DNA of 64,000 bases from Microterricola viridarii (GTDB lineage: Bacteria; Actinomycetota; Actinomycetes; Actinomycetales; Microbacteriaceae): NCBI RefSeq assembly GCF_900104895.1, contig NZ_LT629742.1, positions 1,302,001 through 1,366,000 of the forward strand. Reading direction: 5' to 3'. This document shows, one piece after another, positions 1 through 8,284 of this stretch. The notes below the pieces were generated by a model that saw only the letters and a list, made by a program, of their open reading frames with translations, was not told where the DNA came from and did no database searches. Every line of letters starts with the position of its first letter. Position 1 is the stretch's first letter. A program made the translations under genes and the position numbers.

Positions 1-267
1 ATCAGCAGGGTGCGCAAGCAGTACGAGTGGCAGAGCGTGCTCGCGCCGCTGGTCGACTTCGTGGCCGCGCCGAGCCATGCCGCCGACCTCGTTGCCAGCG
101 GGGCCGTGCGCGCGTCATCCGGCGCCGCGGAGCGCCGTGTCGCCCCGCGCACGCGCAAGCACGGCCTCCGGCACGATGTCAGCCTGTTCGTGCACTACAT
201 GCGCACCGGCGGGCCGCAGGTCGTGGCGAAGAAGGTCAAGAGCCGCCTCGGTCGACGCTTCAAGTGA
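1..267 (+). CDS. C-terminal end of a probable glycosyltransferase (cut by window edge)
   Basis: The reading frame is open from the first base and stops at TGA 265-267, so only the last 88 codons of the gene are present. The GTG at position 10 is unlikely to be the real start because the frame runs off the edge. The visible part has a YEWQSVLAPLVD segment like the C-terminus of GT4-type glycosyltransferases and a basic tail ending in KSRLGRRFK. The next glycosyltransferase starts on the last base of this stop codon, so the two are almost certainly co-transcribed. The glycosyltransferase call rests mainly on context; the family is uncertain. Confidence 0.5.
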   Translation: MSRVRKQYEWQSVLAPLVDFVAAPSHAADLVASGAVRASSGAAERRVAPRTRKHGLRHDVSLFVHYMRTGGPQVVAKKVKSRLGRRFK

Positions 268-1262
268 TGCAGGCCGCTCGCGTCTCCGTCGCCCTGTGCA
301 CGTACAACGGGGCGGCGTTCATCGACGAGCAGCTGGCGAGCATCGCCGCCCAGGGCGATCTCGTCGCCGAGATCGTCGTGGCGGATGACGGCTCCAGCGA
401 CGACACGCTGAGGCGGGTGCGTGCCTTCGGGCAGGCGCTGTTGGAGAGCGGTTCGCCGATCGAGCTGCGCCTGCTGGACGGGCCAGGCGGCCACGGCGTC
501 ACCAAGAACTTCGAGCGCGCCGTGTCGGCCTGCCGGCACGAGCTGATCGCGCTGAGCGACCAGGACGATCGCTGGCTGCCCGGCCGGCTGGCGCTGCAGC
601 TGCAGGAGTTCGACGCCCGCCCGGAGCTGCTGCTGCTCTCGGCCGACGCCCGCCTCGTCGACGCCACCGGGCGCCCGCTCGGCGCGACGCTGCTGCAGAC
701 CCTCGAGGTGACGGCCGACACGCGCAGCGCTCTGGCCGAGGACCCGTTCGGGACGCTGCTGCGGCGCAACCTCGTCACCGGCGCCACGGTCGTGTTCCGC
801 CGGGATCTGCTGCCGCTGGCGCTGCCGTTCCCACGCGAATGGGTGCACGACGAGTGGCTCGCGATGATGGCCGCCGTGCGCGGGGAGATCGCCCTGCTCG
901 AACAGCCCGTCGTCGACTACCGCCAGCACGGCAACAACCAGATCGGGGTCAAGCCGCCGACGCTCGCCAACAAGCTGCGGCGCGTGCTGCAGCCGCGGGG
1001 CGAGCGCAACCGGCAGCTGGCTGAGCGGGCGGCGATCCTCGCCGACAGGCTCGCGGATGCCGGCTTGGACGGGCCCCGGCAGGCCGCCGTGCAACGGGCG
1101 GCCGCTCAGAAGGCGGCCTTCGAGCGCGCGCGGGCCGACCTGCCGCCCGCCCGCTGGCGCCGGCTCCCCGGCGTGCTCGGGCTGCTGCGCACCGGCGACT
1201 ACCGGCGCTACGCCAGCCAGGGCACGACGGACGTGCTCAGAGACCTGTTCCAGCCGGCGTGA
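267..1262 (+). CDS. GT2 family glycosyltransferase (rhamnosyltransferase-like)
   Basis: A 331-aa GT-A type glycosyltransferase. It has the N-terminal motif VALCTYNG (residues 8-15), the nucleotide-sugar site ADDGSSDD (39-46), a DxD-like SDQDD near residue 100 and HDEW near residue 194. The SDQDD plus HDEW pattern resembles family 2 rhamnosyltransferases of O-antigen or cell-wall glycan synthesis, but the sugar cannot be read from sequence. I chose ATG 267 because it overlaps the upstream stop (TGATG) and places the GT2 motif at the N-terminus; the frame extends further upstream only through the neighbouring gene. The 3' end overlaps the convergent DUF2142 gene by 26 bp. Confidence 0.85.
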   Translation: MQAARVSVALCTYNGAAFIDEQLASIAAQGDLVAEIVVADDGSSDDTLRRVRAFGQALLESGSPIELRLLDGPGGHGVTKNFERAVSACRHELIALSDQDDRWLPGRLALQLQEFDARPELLLLSADARLVDATGRPLGATLLQTLEVTADTRSALAEDPFGTLLRRNLVTGATVVFRRDLLPLALPFPREWVHDEWLAMMAAVRGEIALLEQPVVDYRQHGNNQIGVKPPTLANKLRRVLQPRGERNRQLAERAAILADRLADAGLDGPRQAAVQRAAAQKAAFERARADLPPARWRRLPGVLGLLRTGDYRRYASQGTTDVLRDLFQPA

Positions 1263-2856
1263 GCTCGGCCGCGGCGTCTGGGCCGCTCGGCGGCCTCATC
1301 ACGTGCGGGGCGGAGCTCGGTGTGTCCGTCGGCGTGCCCGGCGCGGCAGGCGGGGCGGCGGCATCCAGGCGGCGCCCCGCGCTCCAGCCGAGCCACGCCG
1401 TCGCGCAGACCAGGACGGCGAAGACCGCGAGCCAGGGCAGCGTGCCGCCGGGCGGGGCCCAGTCCGGGGCGGTGAGCAGCTGCTTCCAGGCGCCGCCCGC
1501 ACCCACCGCATAGCGGCGCATGGCATCCGCGAAGCTGGCGAACTGGGCGATCGCCCAGAGCAGCCAGACGATGAGGCCGAGCCGGAGCAGCACGCTGCGT
1601 GCGGCGGCGCCCTCCGCCCGGATGCCCGCGCTGATCACCGCGACGACGCCCAGCACCGCCATCGCGAAGAGCGGCAGGTTGTAGCGGCCCTGCCAGATGA
1701 TGCCGCCACCGGTGATGTACGCGCCCTGGATGACCGGCGGCAGCAGGAAGAAGCAGGCGGCAAGTGCGGCGGCGAAAACGGCGCGGCGGCCGCGGAGCAC
1801 GGCGAAGCCGGCCAGCAGGATGGCGCCGCAGAGCACGGACCAGATGAAATAGACGCCGAGCGGGGCGGGGGTGTCCAGCCAGCCGAAGTTGCCGATCATG
1901 CCCTGGGCGTAGCCGAAGGTGTCGCGCAGGGTCATCAGGAACCCCGCGATCGGGTGCGTGCCGACCCCGGGGAACGTCTGGAAGTTGTCCTCCAGCTCGA
2001 CGGCGGCCGTCAGGGAGTTGCTGCGCAGCAGCCAGACCAGGGCGAACCCGACCCCGACGGCGGTGCCGCCGATGGCCCACTGCACGGGGCGCTGGCGGAG
2101 CAGCTCGCGGATCTCGGCCCACGAGGCCAGGACGAGCGGCAGCGCGATGGCGAGGAAGACCCAGAGCATGGAGAGTCCCCGGGTGTTGGCCGCGACCACG
2201 CTGCCGGCCAGCACGATCATGCTGCGTTGGGCGAGGAGCGACCGGGACGGGTGCAGGACGACGCCGAGCATGCCGGCGAAGGCGGCCAGCGTTGCGCTGG
2301 TCTCGACGGCATTCGGGTTCACCGACCCGCCGAGGAACAGCAGCATCGGCGCCGTGGCGACGGCGAGGGCGGCCAGTGGCAGCGCCGGCCGGCGCCAGCC
2401 GGAGACCGTGACCACGGTCAGGGCAAGGAAGAGCGAGAACAGCACGGCGCTCATCGCCCGCATCGCGTACAGGCCGAACTCGGTGCCGAAGATCAGGGAC
2501 GGCCAGCCGACCAGGAGGTAGTACACCGGGTTGTAGAGCCCGGCCGTCGTCGTCGAGTCCACGATCGCGCCACCGTCGCCGGCCAGCGCATCGACGCAGT
2601 CGGCCGTCACCCCCGGCTTGAACGCGAAGCAGGTCTCGGCGTGCGTCACGGCCACATAGTTGGGCACCTGCACGATGTGGCCGAGCGAGGACGGCTCGCC
2701 AACGAACTGGCCGCGCACCACGGACGCCGCCTTCACCATGTGTGCCGGCTCGTCCGGCGATGCGGCGACCGGGGTGGCGATCGCCCAGGCGATGCTGAGC
2801 AGGCTGGCCAACAGCCAGCTCACCCAGAAGAGGGTGCGTGCGCGAGGGAAGGACAT
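1237..2856 (-). CDS. DUF2142 family polytopic membrane protein
   Basis: A 539-aa protein with about 11-12 hydrophobic segments. The N-terminus has a membrane helix followed by the SPDEPAHMVKAA motif, characteristic of DUF2142, a family found in surface-polysaccharide clusters and related in form to GT-C/GT-39 lipid-linked-sugar glycosyltransferases. The acidic DE pair after helix 1 matches the position of catalytic acids in GT-C enzymes. Its substrate is unknown. It is convergent with the upstream glycosyltransferase and divergent from the membrane protein at 2963. Confidence 0.8.
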   Translation of the reverse strand: MSFPRARTLFWVSWLLASLLSIAWAIATPVAASPDEPAHMVKAASVVRGQFVGEPSSLGHIVQVPNYVAVTHAETCFAFKPGVTADCVDALAGDGGAIVDSTTTAGLYNPVYYLLVGWPSLIFGTEFGLYAMRAMSAVLFSLFLALTVVTVSGWRRPALPLAALAVATAPMLLFLGGSVNPNAVETSATLAAFAGMLGVVLHPSRSLLAQRSMIVLAGSVVAANTRGLSMLWVFLAIALPLVLASWAEIRELLRQRPVQWAIGGTAVGVGFALVWLLRSNSLTAAVELEDNFQTFPGVGTHPIAGFLMTLRDTFGYAQGMIGNFGWLDTPAPLGVYFIWSVLCGAILLAGFAVLRGRRAVFAAALAACFFLLPPVIQGAYITGGGIIWQGRYNLPLFAMAVLGVVAVISAGIRAEGAAARSVLLRLGLIVWLLWAIAQFASFADAMRRYAVGAGGAWKQLLTAPDWAPPGGTLPWLAVFAVLVCATAWLGWSAGRRLDAAAPPAAPGTPTDTPSSAPHVMRPPSGPDAAAELTPAGTGL

Positions 2857-2883
2857 GGCGGAGCCTCAACATGGTCGTCGGAA

Positions 2884-2911
2884 GTGGTGGCGGCAACCGC
2901 CCTGCCACCAC
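2884..2911. promoter_or_regulatory. Inverted repeat between divergent genes
   Basis: Arms GTGGTGGC (2884-2891) and GCCACCAC (2904-2911) are separated by 12 nt. They lie in the short divergent region between the DUF2142 gene and the gene at 2963, just upstream of the DUF2142 start. This could be an operator or a 5'-UTR hairpin; no regulator is implied by the sequence. Confidence 0.35.
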
Positions 2912-2950
2912 TGTACAGAGCAATGCAGCCTTCCCTCGGACGCCGGCAGG

Positions 2951-2956
2951 TAGGAT
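2951..2956 (+). promoter_or_regulatory. -10 element for a leaderless GTG start
   Basis: TAGGAT ends 6 nt before GTG 2963 and no Shine-Dalgarno lies in between. The transcript is therefore predicted to begin at the start codon. No clear -35 is visible. Confidence 0.5.
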
Positions 2957-2962
2957 CGGGCG

Positions 2963-4846
2963 GTGACAACCACGACTGACCCGGTAACCGCTGCGCCAAC
3001 CCCGGGGACGCGCGTTCGACGTGCGGCACTCACAGCGGCGACGCTGTCGATCGTGCTCGGCCTCGTGCTCTGCGTCTTCGGCGCCAGCCCGGCACCGCTC
3101 GTCATCGCGGTCATGGTGCTCGGCACCTGCGTGCTGGCCCGCCGCCACTCCTGGACGCTGAGCGCAGCGGCGACGATCGTGCTGCTGCTCGCGGGCCACA
3201 CCGTGCTCAGCCGCTCGCTGCCCCTCGTCGGCTGGGACTACGGCGCAGCGGGCGTGGTCTCGTTGACACTCCTCGGCACGGTTCTGCTCATCGTGCTCGC
3301 GCGGACCCCCACGGCGCTGCTCGCCCGCGCCACCCGCGCGCACTGGCTGACGGCGGCGGCGGCATTGGCGCTGCCCACGCTCAGCGGCCTGCTGCTCTTC
3401 GGCGCCCAGGTCTTCGGTCAGCCCGGGTATGCCTGGGCGATGCGCAACGACATGATCTGGAACACGGTCGCCGCACGATTCGTGCTCGCCGACGGCGGCC
3501 TCTCGACGTCCGGCCACCCGAACCCGTCCCCGCTGATGAATGCGCTGGTGGCCAGCTGGCTCGCACCGGGCCGGGATACGGCCGCAGAACTGCTGCGCCA
3601 TGACGTCGCCCGGCAGACGGAACTGTGGATGCTGTTGACGCTGCTCGCCGCCGCGCTCGCCGGACTCGTCGTTGCCAGGGCCGTCCCCGCGTCGCGGCCG
3701 GCGCTGCGCTTCGGGGCGGGGCTGCTCGGCTCGGCGATCCCGCTCAGCTGGTATGCCACCGGTGCGATGCTGGAGTTCGGCTTCCTGAACGCGATGCTTG
3801 CCGTCACGCTGCTGCTCGTCGTGTGGTTGCTCTGGCAGGAGGTGCCGTCCCAGCCCGTGCTCGCGAGCGCGCTGCTGCTCATCACCACCACCCTCCTGCT
3901 GGCGGCGTGGGCGCCGCTGGCGGTACTGCCGCTGGGGCTCGCCGCGGCGGCCGTGTTGCCGCGTTGGCGCTTCTTCCTCGCACTGCGCGGCCGTGTGGCG
4001 GTCGCCTGGTGGGCCGGGGCCCTCCAGCTTCCCGCCTACCTGCTCGTGGTCACCCTGCCCGACCTCGCCCGCGACGGCGGGGCGCTCGCGGCCGACGGCG
4101 CCGTGCCCGGCATCACCGCGACGTCGGTGCTCACGGCGGCCGCGCTGCTCCTCACCCTGTCGGCGCTGGCGGCCGTCGGCCTCGGCCGCCGCCACGATCT
4201 GGCCGGTGTCGTCGTCGTCCTGATGATGGGCGGCATCGGGGTCGGCTACCTGATGGCCCAACGATTCGGCATCGTCGCGCCCTGGGGCTACTACCCGGTC
4301 AAGCTGTCCTGGCTGCTCTGCATCCTCCTCACCGTCCTGCTGGCTGCGAGCATTCTGGGCTGGCTCGGCCATGCAGAGGCCAGAGGCCCGCTCGGACTGG
4401 TCATCGTCCTCGCCGCCCTCGTGGTTGTGGGGCTTGGCCTGCGCGCGGTGCCGCTTCCGGCCGGGCTCGGCAGCGCGCTGCCGCTCGTCAAGGTCGCCGC
4501 GGCAGAGGCCAGAGGGGGCGACACCGCGCGCGCCGACCGGCTCTTCCGCATCGCGGACGACGGCACCAAGACGATGGTGTCGCGGCTCGGGACCCCCGGC
4601 GACGACGCCTTCGTGAACGCCTGGCTGCTCCAGCTCCAGGCTGACGCCAGCCAGGACCCGATCCGTGCGTTCTCCTACTCGCTCGACCCGAGCGATGTGG
4701 GGATGCTGTGCGCGGCGGCGGAGGCGTGGTCGGGCCCCGTCACGATCGAGTCGGCGGACGCCGACCTGGACATCGAGCTCGCGCTGGCCTGCCCCGCGGC
4801 CGACATCAGCGTTCGACTCGGCGACGCGGCATCCGCCATCGGCTAG
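2963..4846 (+). CDS. Large polytopic membrane protein of unknown function
   Basis: A 627-aa protein with a short polar N-terminus followed by about 14 hydrophobic segments and a soluble C-terminal tail of about 140 residues. It looks like the DUF6541/GT-C class of actinobacterial envelope membrane proteins, with a charged loop near residue 155 (MRNDMIWN), but I do not recognise a precise family. GTG 2963 fits a leaderless start with TAGGAT 6 nt upstream. It overlaps the convergent DUF2304 gene by 4 bp. Its place among polysaccharide genes suggests glycan assembly; that is inference. Confidence 0.75.
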   Translation: MTTTTDPVTAAPTPGTRVRRAALTAATLSIVLGLVLCVFGASPAPLVIAVMVLGTCVLARRHSWTLSAAATIVLLLAGHTVLSRSLPLVGWDYGAAGVVSLTLLGTVLLIVLARTPTALLARATRAHWLTAAAALALPTLSGLLLFGAQVFGQPGYAWAMRNDMIWNTVAARFVLADGGLSTSGHPNPSPLMNALVASWLAPGRDTAAELLRHDVARQTELWMLLTLLAAALAGLVVARAVPASRPALRFGAGLLGSAIPLSWYATGAMLEFGFLNAMLAVTLLLVVWLLWQEVPSQPVLASALLLITTTLLLAAWAPLAVLPLGLAAAAVLPRWRFFLALRGRVAVAWWAGALQLPAYLLVVTLPDLARDGGALAADGAVPGITATSVLTAAALLLTLSALAAVGLGRRHDLAGVVVVLMMGGIGVGYLMAQRFGIVAPWGYYPVKLSWLLCILLTVLLAASILGWLGHAEARGPLGLVIVLAALVVVGLGLRAVPLPAGLGSALPLVKVAAAEARGGDTARADRLFRIADDGTKTMVSRLGTPGDDAFVNAWLLQLQADASQDPIRAFSYSLDPSDVGMLCAAAEAWSGPVTIESADADLDIELALACPAADISVRLGDAASAIG

Positions 4847-5223
4847 GAGTCGGCGCGCTCCGTGCCGACACCGGCGAGGGCCTCGAGCTTGCGCAGCCGC
4901 AGGTCGTGCAACGCGGCGTCCTCGGCCAGCGCCCTGGTCTTGGACTCCAGGGTGGTCAGTTCGGCGCTGTGCTGGATGCACACCAGCACCAGGATCGCGA
5001 TGCTGATGAAGAAGACGAGGTTCGTCGGTGTGTCGATGCCGACGACCGAGGCCGCCCACTCGAGGATCACCGGGAACAAGCCGATCAGGAGCGCGAGGAA
5101 CCCGGCGATCAGCCACCAGATGGCGTGCCGCTCGCGCAGCTGCCGACGCCGGAGCATCTCGATCACGACGAACAGGGTGAGCAATGCGGCCGCAACGCCG
5201 AAGACATAGCTGGTGACGCTCAT
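4843..5223 (-). CDS. DUF2304 domain membrane protein
   Basis: A 126-aa protein with three hydrophobic helices (about residues 3-20, 35-55 and 70-85), followed by a charged helical tail, possibly a short coiled coil (residues 88-120). Length and layout match DUF2304, a small membrane family nearly always encoded beside a dolichol-phosphate-mannose-synthase-like GT2. That is the case here: its ATG overlaps the glycosyltransferase stop (ATGA, 5220-5223). The pair probably forms a membrane glycosyltransferase unit making a polyprenyl-phosphate sugar. It is convergent with the gene at 2963. Confidence 0.85.
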   Translation of the reverse strand: MSVTSYVFGVAAALLTLFVVIEMLRRRQLRERHAIWWLIAGFLALLIGLFPVILEWAASVVGIDTPTNLVFFISIAILVLVCIQHSAELTTLESKTRALAEDAALHDLRLRKLEALAGVGTERADS

Positions 5224-5957
5224 ACGGATGCAGCCTCTTGTCGCAAACTAGCGGGTGGACGGATCAGGGCGAAGCCCAGGGCCAGGAAGGCGCGGCCGAG
5301 GTATGCGGCCGCCTTGAACGGATTGTGGGACGGCTTGCCGCCCGCCCGGGGGCGCATGGAGACGGGGATCTGCGTGACGGTGCAGCCCGCCCTCGCCGCG
5401 ATGACCAGAGCCTCGATCGTGTCGCCGAGGTATTCGGCGGGGTAGTGCTGGGCGAACAGGCTCACGGTGCGCGGCCCCATCGCCTTGAAGCCGGAGGTGG
5501 TGTCGGTGAGCGTGGTTCCCGCGGTGCGGCTGAGGGTGGCCGCGAGGAATCGCATGGCCCACTTGCGCGGGCCGCGCACCTCGTAGTCGCCCTCGCCGGC
5601 GAACCGGGCCCCGATCACGAGGTCGGCGCGGTCGAGGGCGTCCAGCAGCGCGGGAACGCTGCGCGGGTCGTGCTGGCCGTCGGAGTCGAGCTGCACCACG
5701 TTGTCAAAGCCCTGCTCGATGGCGTAGCGGAATCCGAGCCGCATCGCGCCGCCAACGCCCAGGTTGTAGGGGAGCTCGGCGACGGTGGCGCCGGCCGCGC
5801 GGGCGACGGCGGTCGTCGAGTCTCGGGACCCGTCGTTGACCACGAGGCAGTGCACGCCGGGGAGCGTCCGCAGGACCTCCCGGACGACGTCTCCGACGAC
5901 CTCTTCCTCGTTGAACGCCGGCATGACGATGAGCGTGCGTTTCAGGCGTTCAGACAT
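5220..5957 (-). CDS. GT2 glycosyltransferase, polyprenyl-phosphate sugar synthase type
   Basis: A 245-aa GT-A enzyme of the DPM1/ArnC type. Motifs are PAFNEEE (13-19), VNDGSRDS (40-47) and the metal/nucleotide site DSDGQHD (91-97), with no C-terminal membrane anchor. Such enzymes transfer a sugar from an NDP donor to a polyprenyl phosphate at the inner membrane face. I chose ATG 5957 over an upstream TTG at 5981 because TAGGAT (5965-5970) lies 7 nt before it, consistent with a leaderless start. It is translationally coupled to the DUF2304 gene. Confidence 0.85.
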   Translation of the reverse strand: MSERLKRTLIVMPAFNEEEVVGDVVREVLRTLPGVHCLVVNDGSRDSTTAVARAAGATVAELPYNLGVGGAMRLGFRYAIEQGFDNVVQLDSDGQHDPRSVPALLDALDRADLVIGARFAGEGDYEVRGPRKWAMRFLAATLSRTAGTTLTDTTSGFKAMGPRTVSLFAQHYPAEYLGDTIEALVIAARAGCTVTQIPVSMRPRAGGKPSHNPFKAAAYLGRAFLALGFALIRPPASLRQEAASV

Positions 5958-5964
5958 GGCTTCG

Positions 5965-5970
5965 ATCCTA
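5965..5970 (-). promoter_or_regulatory. -10 element for the GT2/DUF2304 operon
   Basis: On the minus strand TAGGAT ends 7 nt before ATG 5957. This predicts a leaderless transcript and supports ATG 5957 over the upstream TTG. Confidence 0.5.
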
Positions 5971-5993
5971 TCAATCGGCAACTGGGCGAGCGC

Positions 5994-6926
5994 TCAGGCC
6001 GCACTGCCGCGGAGGCTGAACGCATGGCCGAGCAGGCTGCGGATGCCGCGGCCATCGCGTGCCGCGAGGGCGGAGGGCAGCCGGGTGATGGCGTTCAGGC
6101 GGCTGGACACGTGCCGGGTGGCGGCGCCGGCGGCCCGGCGCCAGCCCAGCGCGCGCAGGGCGGCGGCCGTCTCGAGGAAGTAGGACTGCTCCTCGAGGAA
6201 GCGACTGCCGTCGCTCGCCTTCCACGAGGAGACGCTGGCCTGGTGCCTGCGGTAGCGGAAGCTCGGCACCGTGTCCAGGATGAGGGTTCCGCCCTCCGCC
6301 ACGATCTCCATCTGCAGCGCCAGATCCAGCACGACATCGAGGTCTGCCCGGAATCCGTGGCTCTTCAGCACGGAGGTGCGCCAGAGGATCGAGGGGAAGT
6401 AGGTCCAGTTCCCGCGGAGCAGGCTGGTGGCCAGCGTCTCGCCGCGGAGGGCGAGGGGCCCGGGGCCGCTCGGCCGGTAATAGCCCTTCACCCGGTCGGC
6501 GAGCGGCAGGCAGACGGTGCCGTCGGCGTCGATCACCTCCACCCCCGGCTGCACGTAGGCGGCATCCGGAAAACGCTGCGCGAGCTCCCGCATGCGGGCG
6601 ACGTAGCCGGGCAGCAGCACATCGTCGCACCCCATGATGGTGGTGAAGTCGGCCGTCGCCAGCTCGACGCTGCGCGCGAAGTTGCCGCTCACGCCCAGGT
6701 TCACCGGGTTCTCCAGCACGGTGATGCGCGGGTCGGCCAGGGCGCGCGCCCACCGCATCGGCTCCGGGTCGGGGTAGCGATCGTCGATGATCACGAGGCG
6801 CCACGCGGGGTCGGTCTGCGCCTGCACGCTCAAGACGGCGGCGCGGAGCAGCTCGAAGCTGCCGTAGAACGGCATCATGATGTCGATGCTCGGGACTGGC
6901 AGGGGGGCCGATGCGGGTGATGACAT
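5994..6926 (-). CDS. GT2 family glycosyltransferase
   Basis: A 310-aa GT-A glycosyltransferase with MMPFYGSFELL at the nucleotide-binding strand (about residues 17-27), VIIDDRYPD (45-53) and MGCDDVLLPGY (98-108) as the DxD-equivalent. This is a typical polysaccharide-cluster GT2 with unknown donor and acceptor. ATG 6926 is preceded by a good Shine-Dalgarno (GGAGG, 6 nt away). Only 39 bp separate it from the divergent flippase gene, so both promoters overlap in that gap. Confidence 0.85.
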   Translation of the reverse strand: MSSPASAPLPVPSIDIMMPFYGSFELLRAAVLSVQAQTDPAWRLVIIDDRYPDPEPMRWARALADPRITVLENPVNLGVSGNFARSVELATADFTTIMGCDDVLLPGYVARMRELAQRFPDAAYVQPGVEVIDADGTVCLPLADRVKGYYRPSGPGPLALRGETLATSLLRGNWTYFPSILWRTSVLKSHGFRADLDVVLDLALQMEIVAEGGTLILDTVPSFRYRRHQASVSSWKASDGSRFLEEQSYFLETAAALRALGWRRAAGAATRHVSSRLNAITRLPSALAARDGRGIRSLLGHAFSLRGSAA

Positions 6927-6965
6927 AATTGCCTCCAGCCTAGCAATCGAAGGGACACGCTGATC

Positions 6966-8228
6966 TTGGTGACCGAGAGGGAGGCCGTGCGCGCTCCCGC
7001 GCCCTCCGGCGTGAAGTGGATGCTGGCAGCGACCCTGGTCAGCGGGGTGGCCGGATACCTGGTGACCTTCTTCGCCTATCAGGCGCTCGCGGGCGCCGGC
7101 TACGTCGTGTTCGCGGCCTTCTGGTCGGCACTGTTCCTGGTGGTCGGCGTGCTGTTCGGGCTGCAGCAGGAGTCGACGCGGGCGACGGCGGAGGCGCTGC
7201 GCGACGCGGACCGGCCGGGCCGCCGACAGAGCTCGCTCTGGATCTTCGGTGCGGGGGCCGGCCTGATCGTCGGCGCGATCGTGCTCGTCTCCAGCGTGCT
7301 CTGGGCGCCGGACTCGCTCGGCCAGGAGAACACCGGGCTCGCCCTGCAGGTGGCGCTCGGCTCGGCCGCGAACGCCGTCGTCGCCACCATGAGCGGGGCC
7401 CTCGCCGGGTCGCAGCGCTGGCGGCTGCTGGCGGCCGTGATCTTCCTCGACGGCATCCTGCGCCTGGCCGCCGTCTCCCTCGTGCTCAGCGTGAGCGACG
7501 ACCTCAACCTGCTGGCGTGGGCCGTCGTGCTGCCGTTCCCGCTGGCCATCGGAACCGTGTTCTGCTTCGCGCCCGGCGTGCTGCGCCGGCTCGGCCACTC
7601 GCCGCTGCGCTACCGCACCCTGGCCGTCAACTCGGTGCACACCGTCATCGCCGCGTCGGCGACGGCGATCCTCATCAACGGCTTCCCGCTCGTGCTCGCC
7701 TTCTACGGACAGGGCAGCGACAAGGACGTCCTGGCGGACCTCATGTTCGCCATCATGCTCACCCGGGCGCCGATCCTGGTTCCGCTGATGGCGCTGCAGA
7801 GCTACCTGGTGACCCGCTTCACCAACGACAGGGCGGCGCTCTGGGCGTTCCTGCTCAAGGCCATCGGCGCGGTGGCCGCAGTGATGGCGCTGCTCGGCGC
7901 CGCGACCTGGCTGTGGGGGCTCTGGGCGTTCCAGACCTTCATCAACGAGTCGTTCACGCTGCCGACCGCGGCGCTGGTGCCGCTCGTGGTCTCCTCCGGC
8001 TTCATCGGCATCCTCTGCGTGACGGGCCCAGCGCTGCTGGCGCTCGGCCGGCACCGCGCATACGCGGCCGGCTGGGTCGCGGCATCTGCCGTCGCGCTCG
8101 CCGTGCTGTTCGTGCCGATCCCGATCGAGTTCCGCGCGCCGCTCGCGCTCTCGCTCGGCCCGGTGGTCGGCATCATCTGGCACCTGCTCGCCATCCGGCA
8201 GGGGCTGCGCGCGCAGCGCCGGCCGTAG
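6966..8228 (+). CDS. Wzx-like polysaccharide flippase/export membrane protein
   Basis: A 420-aa protein made almost entirely of about 12 hydrophobic helices. It has the look of the MATE/MOP polysaccharide-transporter superfamily (Wzx-like): an N-terminal VSGVAGYLVTFFAYQAL helix and a middle loop with KDVLADLMFA. It would flip lipid-linked repeat units across the membrane for the ligases encoded further on. The start is ambiguous: TTG 6966 or GTG 6969, with AAGGGA 11-14 nt upstream. The family call is from overall composition and context; no invariant motif proves it. Confidence 0.65.
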   Translation: MVTEREAVRAPAPSGVKWMLAATLVSGVAGYLVTFFAYQALAGAGYVVFAAFWSALFLVVGVLFGLQQESTRATAEALRDADRPGRRQSSLWIFGAGAGLIVGAIVLVSSVLWAPDSLGQENTGLALQVALGSAANAVVATMSGALAGSQRWRLLAAVIFLDGILRLAAVSLVLSVSDDLNLLAWAVVLPFPLAIGTVFCFAPGVLRRLGHSPLRYRTLAVNSVHTVIAASATAILINGFPLVLAFYGQGSDKDVLADLMFAIMLTRAPILVPLMALQSYLVTRFTNDRAALWAFLLKAIGAVAAVMALLGAATWLWGLWAFQTFINESFTLPTAALVPLVVSSGFIGILCVTGPALLALGRHRAYAAGWVAASAVALAVLFVPIPIEFRAPLALSLGPVVGIIWHLLAIRQGLRAQRRP

Positions 8229-8252
8229 CCGGCCCGGGCGGCAGCGGCCCCG

Positions 8253-8284
8253 CGGCCCCGTGGTTCAGCGGCCCCGTGGTTCAG
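8253..8284. repeat. Two tandem 16-bp repeats running into a stop codon
   Basis: The unit CGGCCCCGTGGTTCAG is repeated head to tail (8253-8268 and 8269-8284). The second copy contains the stop codon of the DUF4012 gene (8281-8283), so a unit gained or lost there would leave the protein unchanged. Confidence 0.8.

Noticed and set aside
1208-5116. 1302-codon open frame on the minus strand
   Set aside because: A high-GC shadow with Arg/Gly/Ala/Pro-rich product covering three well-supported genes; no domain, no start context.
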